The notes beneath the pieces were generated by a model. The model was not told the DNA's origin, did no database searches, and saw only the letters and a program-made list of their open reading frames with translations. Below are positions 56,706 through 64,000 of a stretch of DNA of 64,000 nt, in pieces; the stretch's first letter is position 1, and every line of letters starts with the position of its first letter. The stretch is from Eudromia elegans (lineage: Eukaryota; Chordata; Aves; Tinamiformes; Tinamidae). Where the stretch lies: assembly GCA_003342815.1 (NCBI GenBank), contig PTEX01000003.1:6861430-6925429 (forward strand), written 5' to 3'. The position numbers and the translations under genes are program-made.

Positions 56706-57479
56706 CCCCATGAGTGCCAAGTGCCCAAAGTGGACTTAAGCAGAACACTGAGAAACCACGGAATGAAGGATAATGGGGTTTATCAGAAAAGTGAATAGGT
56801 CATAAAGGGAAAAGTAGCTACGAACTCTGAAATTCCCTGATGTGGTGAAAAAGCAGCAGCTCACTGTAACACTCATATTAGGGGTGGTAAGGATATGGTG
56901 ACACCACCGGGCCCATCTCAGAGGATTTCAGATGATGGACAAGAATTCCTGCCCACCTTCTAGAAGCAACCTCAGGCAGCCTGAAGGTCTCACCCGGGAC
57001 CTTCCCAAGCGTCCAGGACAATCTGCAAACCACTACAACAGGATGGCAGTCCAGATGGGGCCAAAATGTTGAGCAGGCTCTACAGAGTTACTTCACAGCT
57101 ACTTCTGAATTTCAACAGAGTTCATATCTGCACTGAGGCCAGCCCTTCTGCTGCTCGTGATCTGGACCCAAAGGCTGGGAAGGAACTTCTGCCTTCAAAA
57201 GCCTCCAAGCTCAGTTATTTTTCATTACGCACTCACCATGAGTTTTGAAAAGCTCTAATCACCCAGATGCCACTGTCAAGAGCAGCAGTTAAGATGCAAA
57301 CTACAAAGACGAAATACAAATACAAATAATTTTAATTGCAGTTGGAATAACTCAGATAGCTGTGAGGGAGCACAAGAAAAGGGCTTCGCTAAGGGAATGG
57401 GGCAAGAATAGCGTCCTTTTTTGCATGGGGCATTTCCTAGTGTCCCTGCTCAGCAACCTTGGCAATTGGCACTCACTGA
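56706..57479. other. Intergenic DNA between the CR1 and the second CpG island
   Basis: Nothing recognised. Confidence 0.5.
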
Positions 57480-57680
57480 AAGCGAACCAGATGGGCGGAA
57501 AGCGCGAACTAGAAGAGGGGAAGGGCAAACGCACCTGTCTGAGGCGGGTTCAAGACGCCGGCTCTTCCCGAGCCCCAGCATTTGCCAGGGACGCGGATCC
57601 TGAGCCGCCTCTTCCCCCCAGCCCGAGCCGCCGTGTGGAACAAAGGGCGGCTCCGGCCGCGCCTGCGGCGCCACCCGCCG

Positions 57681-57694
57681 CCAGCAGGGGGCGC
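57681..57694 (+). promoter_or_regulatory. CTCF-type binding motif
   Basis: CCAGCAGGGGGCGC matches the CTCF core consensus CCASYAGRKGGC at every position and is preceded by CCGCCG. Orientation is plus. Binding is inference from the motif. Confidence 0.65.
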
Positions 57695-57750
57695 GCGAGC
57701 GCCGCGGCGCCGCGGGGCGGCCCCAGGGCGCGGGGCCCGACGGCGGCGGC

Positions 57751-57960
57751 CGCTGCAGCTCCTTCCCCACCCGCTGCAGCTCCTTCCCCACCCGCTGCAG
57801 CTCCTGCCACAGCGGCTGCAGCTCCTTCCCCACCCGCTGCAGCTCCTTCCCCACCCGCTGCAGCTCTTTCCCCAGCGGCTGCAGCTCCTTCCCCACCCGC
57901 TGCAGCTCCTTCCCCACCCGCTGCAGCTCCTTCTCCAACCGCTGCAGCTCTTTGCCCCGT
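57751..57960. repeat. 21-bp minisatellite, 10 copies, with 63-bp higher order
   Basis: Unit CGCTGCAGCTCCTTCCCCACC, ten contiguous copies without a length change. Copies 3, 6 and 9 share position-specific variants (AGC or AAC ending), so the array also has a three-unit, 63-bp period. All copies contain CTGCAG. Because 21 is a multiple of three, frames on both strands stay open through the array. Confidence 0.93.
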
Positions 57961-58000
57961 CACCGGCTCCCGCGGGCACATCTTCTGCAGCGGGGAGGGA

Positions 58001-61000
58001 AGGAAGAGATCAGAGGGAACTCGAATTTGCCCTACACTTAATTAGCTCACGCAAGCGGCTGAGCATCCCTCGCAAACTACTCTGCCGCACAGAGCGCAAT
58101 CGGAGCCTTGTCTGGTGCTTCCAGCAAAGGATGTGCAAACCTGCCATTCAGCCTTGTAAAGATCTACTTCTGTACTGATATTACTATACATTGCTGTGCC
58201 CTCATCATTAGCACCTTACACCGCAGCAGGCATGGAGCTATAACATCGACCTAAGGCTCTATATAACTTTTTTTTTTCCCCCCCCTGATACCAGAGGTGG
58301 AGGAAGCAGCTGTTTTGTAGAGAGGATTGTCTTACATGATGTGGCAACGCTAACTAGCCAGTTTGCCGGCATAAGGGCCGCTTGCCTGTGATGGCCACCT
58401 ACTCCACACTGCTAGGGAGCATTAGATAGCTAGTAATACAGAACAGGTACACAGAATAACTGTAAAATTTGCATGTGATGGCCAAACGAGGAAGGGACAG
58501 GGATACTGGTGGACATTCCAAGTCTAAACCACATAATTAGGTTTCTGTAGGGACTCTGCATGCAGTCCTTTTTACTTATTTGAATCTCTGGATTATAGAA
58601 GAGAAGTAATTTTGTCTTTCTTGAGTTAAATCAAGCTGAATGAGAGAAATGGTTACAAAAAAAACCCCATAAATGGTAGGATCTCAGCCTCATGCTCCAA
58701 ATTCAAAGGCTTTTTAAAGACTGTGAATAGATAGATTATGTGGAAATCTCCTGCTCACTCTTACCTCTCAAAAGGAGAAGGATGTCTCCATGTTAAAAAT
58801 GTCTGCCTTCCTGGTATAGTACATACTAGAATAACTAAAAATATATTCAGCAACAGGCAACCAAATTTCTGGCCTTTCTGGACTTGTATGTTAAGGAAAA
58901 TGTTAATTCTGCTCATACTTTCATGCTGAAAAATTATGAGTCATTCCCTACAAAAAAAAATATGGAGATTCTCCTGCTAGGCCAGATTCAGATCTATGCT
59001 GCTGTATTGAGAATGTGGATAGTCTCTTCAAAACCTAGACTTGCTGTTCTGGGTGGATTTTTATAAAAGATCTTACACAGTTTCATGGGAGCCAGTATTG
59101 ACCTCCCCCTTCATCCAGATGAGGGATTGAGGTAGGTCAGTCCTTCATGGTAGCCTTTGGCGAAGGCATGTTCTGCCCACATTAATTGTCATACAGTTAT
59201 CTGTCTTTGAGCTGGGCTCTATCTCGTCTCATTCACCCTCTCAGTATCATTAGTACTTATTTTCTATAGAAGTAGCTCTACTGTGTCCAATTGAAGATCA
59301 GTACCCCATCTCCAATGTGGACTGGTTGCAGATACCAAGGGAAGAACATAAGAGCACGGAAGGCCAAGAGTTCCCCAGCCCTCCTTTCAATGTACTGCTC
59401 AGAGACTGATGCCTTTATGCTTAGTAGCTTGGAGGTTTTCTTCCACTATACCTTTGGAAGAAGATAGGTTGTTGCCATGATAATGGAAATGGAAGAGGAC
59501 CTCCTAGTTGTAGCTTGGGACCTGCCACCTACCTATTTCATGCGATGCCCCCTATTCTTCATTTGTTGAAGTGGAGAACACTTCACATCGTCCTTGCCAC
59601 TTGTGCGTTCATAGCGCAAGTGCACGCGTGCTGGCACTGTAAGTGCAGGCCACATGGGCAGGGCGCTGGCAGGTCTCTCACTGGTCTTCTAGGACAACAC
59701 ACGAGGGAAGGATTTCCTGGGGAATCCTCCTTTGCTGGATATGCAGGGTGTTTCAGGGAAGGCTTTCTGCACTGCCAGGGGCCATAGGGAGAAAGTGGGG
59801 GAAAGATTCTCGGATTTGTGATTTACTGTGACCATCTCCCAGACTACTTTGCTGTTTCCGGAGCCTTCCACTTGGGGCAATCTGATTTAGAACTATTGTT
59901 ACAAATTCAATGAAAGCTTCAGAAAATTGCTGCTGCCAGAGGCATTAGCCTGAAAGCTGCGGATTCCTCAGTGAAGGTTACAAGCAGAGCTCCCACCCCG
60001 ATTCCTTCTTCTGGGAGCAGTGGATTGTGAGAACAGCTCATCCAAGCGAGCTTGGTTCCAGAGTTTAAATCCAGCCAGGTAACAGCAGACAGGCAGAGCA
60101 GGTAAGATACACATTCCTCCTCAGAAAAATCTGGGTAGCTCAAACTGTACTTGACAGCTGGCCCCAGACCCTGCAGTTCTTCCTGGAGCTCTGTTTCCAT
60201 CCATGCCCCTAACCTGTCTCCAGGAGACCAGTGCAGGGCCAAAAGAAGACGTTTCCTGAATAGGAGAAAGGGTTTGTGCTTGTAGCTTTATCGGATTCTG
60301 GTGCCAAGGAGCAGACATCAACTTCAAGCCCCAGTGGGCAGAAGCAATAGAAAACTTTCCTTCTGCTGTTTCCACAACTGCCACTTAGGGCCTGAGGCCT
60401 TCTCTTGAGGACTGAGTTCATTCTTTATCATTTAGCTCCTCACTGACTCAAAATGCCAAAGAGGACATCTGGGAGCAGAAGGAGCTGGTGCTTTTTCTGA
60501 GGCAGAGAGATAGTGTCTTTATTAGCGACTGCATTTAAGCTTCTAACTAATTTCATCTAGGCCACTGAACAGTTGGAGGATGACAGCAACTCCATTGAGT
60601 TTTGAGGGTACAAGTGCACCTACAGGCTTCAGCCACATTAACATGTTTGGCAACTGTGACAGATCTGCCATCGGGCATGAATTCAAGGATGGCATTCTAA
60701 GAGGAGCTGGCATTTTTGATCGGTTCATTGGTCATGACACCTGAGGCAGGACTTTGCATAAGTCTCAGACCCTATTTCTGACACCTTTAATGATTGCAGT
60801 CATTGAAGTGACTTGTGTCGAGGGGACAGAAGCTCCTTTAGAAGGAACGAGGGAAGTACAAGTGTGAACAACTGCATTACTATTCACTGACGCTGGGATA
60901 TTCATCCTAACCTCAGGGTGGCTCCAAACTTCTTGGCAGAGATTAACCCATTAACTCTCATTGCCTTGCAGTCTATTTTTACGGTTCTAACATGCAGGCT

Positions 61001-64000
61001 TTGGAAGCCAAGGCCCATCCTAGCTTACAGGATCTCCCATGAGGTGGAATGGAGCAAGAAAAGGAGATTTAGGGAAATGGAGGCCATAAGATAAGCTGAT
61101 TTCATCAGCTTCAGAAGATAGCACTGGGAGGCAGCAACCACATGGGAAGGAGCTGCTAAAAGATCTTTTTCCATGTGCATCTGTGAAATGGAATGCCAGT
61201 GTCCCTGGTTTGTTGTGAAGTCAGAAAGTGTAGCAAAAACCAGCATGATCATTTGATCAGGAAGACGCATGCTCTGGGTCTTCCTAGAGAAGAACCAACT
61301 GTAGAAAACGCACTGTAAGAGCAGCCATAGCAGGAGAACAGATCGAGGAATATAAAATGGACTCTCTATAGGAATTTGGATTTTAAGCAAATAGGCTGTG
61401 GGATGCCCGGAAAGCTGAAAGAATTCCAATTGGGACTTCAGAACGCACTCACTGCCCAGCAAGGAGAATCCTGGTTCATTTGATGTGTCAGATCCATCTC
61501 CCATATTTTCTATACTGAGTAGAAATGGGGATTTGTTTTGCTTCCCCGTGTTGTGTTCCCAAGAATCAGTTTGTGGAGCTGAACGACATGCAGGACATGT
61601 CTACCAACGGTGAATGGAAGATGGTACAGCAACGCACACCCACTGTGCCACATCCAGTACCATGGATCAAGCATCTCTGCATAGCACAGTGTGGACCTAA
61701 CAGCTCATTCAGAGCTAACTTGCACCTCTAACCTTGGTGTCCGCTCGTGCAACACATAAATCCATGATGGGCTTTTTTTCAGACAGACTTTTCTTGCAAC
61801 TTTTCTCCCAGGACAAACTTAATGTCATTTTAGCCAGGTTCAGTCCAGGCTTCAGTGCTGGGAGAGGGAAAACTTCTGTTGTTTGCTTTCTATTCCAAGA
61901 ACAATAATGTTGGGAGAACTACTGAACAGTAGGAAGGATGCTTTCTGTACAGAACATGTTGCCTACATTTGCTCCAAGAAAGCTGAAAAACTCTTGGCAG
62001 TAGTCTGTCAAGTTTAGGCTCGGCGACCAAACAGAAACACTGCCAATAAAAGCAGTGGGAGATTTGCTGAGAATAGAGGCAGAGTATTGCCCTTACTCCT
62101 TGCAAGGGGAAGATTGTTGGGAAGTGATTAGTCAAAACTACAGAGCCACATAGAGCAACTTTATCTTGTACAATATGTGCCATATGGACTGCAACCTAAA
62201 CTATCCTTTAGTTCAATATCTTTTTTTCTGATAAAGACAAACACATGAAGAGGAGTAAAAAAACAGCATACGTGTCTATGCAGCTTGAAAAACATCCAAA
62301 ATGGAAATGCAGAGTCTTTTGTTGCCACAAATGGGCTACTAAGACTTACAGACAAGGAGTCAAGAAGTGGGATGTAAAGTGCCCCTGCTGGATTTCAGCA
62401 TGGGAAGGAGCAGAGAACAGGTCATTGGGCCAAATATGGCTATTATGACTCCTGGGAAAGCTAGTGCAACAGTGGGGTAAGCATTACCAGAGGCAGAGCT
62501 GATCAGCAACTTTTTCCAAACCTGCTGTGATTGTAATAGCTTGTGTTTCCCTCTGGCATGCTCTGGCCCACTTTGATCCCTAGATGAGTTATCTTCCTAT
62601 CACACAGAGAAGAACCACACTCCATATTTCAGATGAGGAGCTAGATTAGAGGCAGATCAATCCTATGAAGAATCAACAGCAGCTGAGAAGGTCAAGTCTA
62701 AGTCTTAGGTTGAGAAATCAAGATTCTCCAAGAGCCACGAGAAGCTGAGGCCAGTCTTTGGATAGCATCTAGGGCCTTTTTTTTTATCACATATGCCAGA
62801 ATGTACCTACTACCACCCCATCCATCCATCATTATTGCCTCCGGGCAACACTACTTTAAGTAAACACTCATTAATTGCTGATTTCTTTGGAGTTCCAGTT
62901 GGGCTCATTGAATGAGTTTTTATTCTGTTTCCAATTATCTGTAAATAAAACATAACAGCTACACAGACACCAAAGGAAGTGGAAGGCAGAAATGGAAGAC
63001 AGAATAGTCAAGGGAGCTTTTTGGAGTCAATTAAAAGAAGTTGGTCCCTAATTCATGTTGTACCAAATCCATGTGAGGCTTTGAGATTTTTTTAGATTGA
63101 AAAATTTCTTGAAGTGGCTTGAATTTGCACTTTGAAGTTTAGCCCATTTCACATCAACTTTGTGTCATCACCCCATAGCCGGTACTTTCTAAAAATATAT
63201 GTATTTAACTACTGTCAAACTCAGATTGTCCATGCAGCGTGATACAAACTGTTTCACCTCTGTGCCTCCACTTCCTTCCCTGCTCCTTCACAAAAGGGGA
63301 TTATTATTCTCACCTATATGCCAGGCTCTCAACCTGCCCGCTTCCTTATTTTTGGCACAGATCCAAAACCTCCATACTTGAGGTCAAAGCAAAGATTTCA
63401 ACTGATTTCCCTTGGTTTTGCCTTAGATTAATAAATGTACTCTGAATACTTTGGACAAATAGCACTGTGAAAATGCACTGTATTAATGCAAGTGCTTCTT
63501 ATGCAGCCTTCAGTCAATTCTTTGTCTGGCAATATTCCCACAGAAGGCAGACTGAGCAAAAGCCAAGTGAAGCGCTCCAGATTTCCTCCATTGTCTTCTG
63601 AAACAACAGACTTGTAATGCAAATTGTTCCGCTTTGTTAGGAATGAAGTGTGTCAACTCACCAAAAATGAGTATTGCCAGAGAACATTCCTGATAAGACA
63701 CACTGTACCCAGATGGTGGGGCTAATGCCCCAGGAAGTTTAACAGCCACAGAAGATCTGGCTCTTTGTTACATCCTAGGTAGTACAAGCCTGAAGCCTAT
63801 CTGGCAAGCAGAACTATCTTTATTTTGTGAGTAGGGAAGAGGAGACAAGGAGAATTTCCTGCTAGACTCCAGGAAGACAAGAGGAAAACAACCGGCTTCA
63901 GAAGTGTAGTCAGTGGTATAGGCAGGAAAAAAACCTATACCTCACATAAATGATAGTCATTGCACACGTTGACCCTATGCCCATGTTCCTCTTTTAACTT
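58001..64000. other. Distal upstream intergenic DNA
   Basis: No gene or repeat family recognised. The longest open frame is a 159-codon ATG-started frame on the minus strand (61504-61025); it has no known motif and no support. In mammals NHLH2 lies upstream of SLC22A15; no basic helix-loop-helix coding sequence was seen here. Confidence 0.45.

Larger units (their letters stand above)
57480..58000. promoter_or_regulatory. CpG island with CTCF-type motif and minisatellite
   Basis: CpG-dense block 8.3 kb upstream of the SLC22A15 start. It holds CCAGCAGGGGGCGC at 57681-57694 and ten 21-bp repeats at 57751-57960. It could be the promoter of an unseen transcript or an insulator. No gene start was identified. 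Confidence 0.55.

Noticed and set aside
57362..58045. 227-codon plus-strand frame with (APSPPAA)n
   Set aside because: The open frame is produced by the 21-bp minisatellite. The repeat peptide is low-complexity, and alternative frames on both strands are equally open.
49900..64000. Search for NHLH2, the upstream neighbour in mammals
   Set aside because: No basic helix-loop-helix coding sequence was found in either strand.

Overview
The window is vertebrate nuclear DNA, most likely from a bird. The grounds are the many CR1 LINE fragments, each with the 3' tail of CATAGAAT-type 8-bp units, the moderate intron lengths, and a protein-coding gene close to its mammalian counterpart. Another sauropsid cannot be excluded, and no species is named.

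One gene can be reconstructed in full: SLC22A15, on the minus strand. It has 12 coding exons between 49152 (ATG) and 17763 (end of TAA). All eleven introns are GT-AG and every reading phase joins. The spliced CDS is 1641 nt, giving 546 residues. The product is a 12-helix major-facilitator transporter of the SLC22 family with a glycosylatable first extracellular loop, the [11 protein letters not shown] loop motif, the PESPRWL motif and an acidic C-terminal tail. Its promoter lies in a CpG island at about 48950-49830.

Layout: 1 to about 16290 is downstream intergenic DNA (or very long 3' UTR) with CR1 fragments and A-rich tracts. About 16290-17762 is the probable 3' UTR. 17763-49152 is the gene body, with a 13.3-kb first intron, CR1 copies in introns 1, 2 and 10, and a 33-base assembly gap at 37605-37637. 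49153-64000 is upstream intergenic DNA. It holds a well-preserved CR1 with a long reverse-transcriptase reading frame (about 55119-56705) and a second CpG island (about 57480-58000). That island contains a textbook CTCF-type motif beside a 10-copy, 21-bp minisatellite. No second protein-coding gene, tRNA, rRNA or CRISPR array was recognised.

I did not find a new multi-gene system. The observations most worth checking are the CTCF motif beside the heptad-coding minisatellite, a composite CR1 that seems to join an ORF1-esterase-like segment to the ORF2 tail in one open frame, a TG repeat forming the exon 6 acceptor tract, an overlapping upstream ATG on SLC22A15, and a possible divergent transcript from its promoter.
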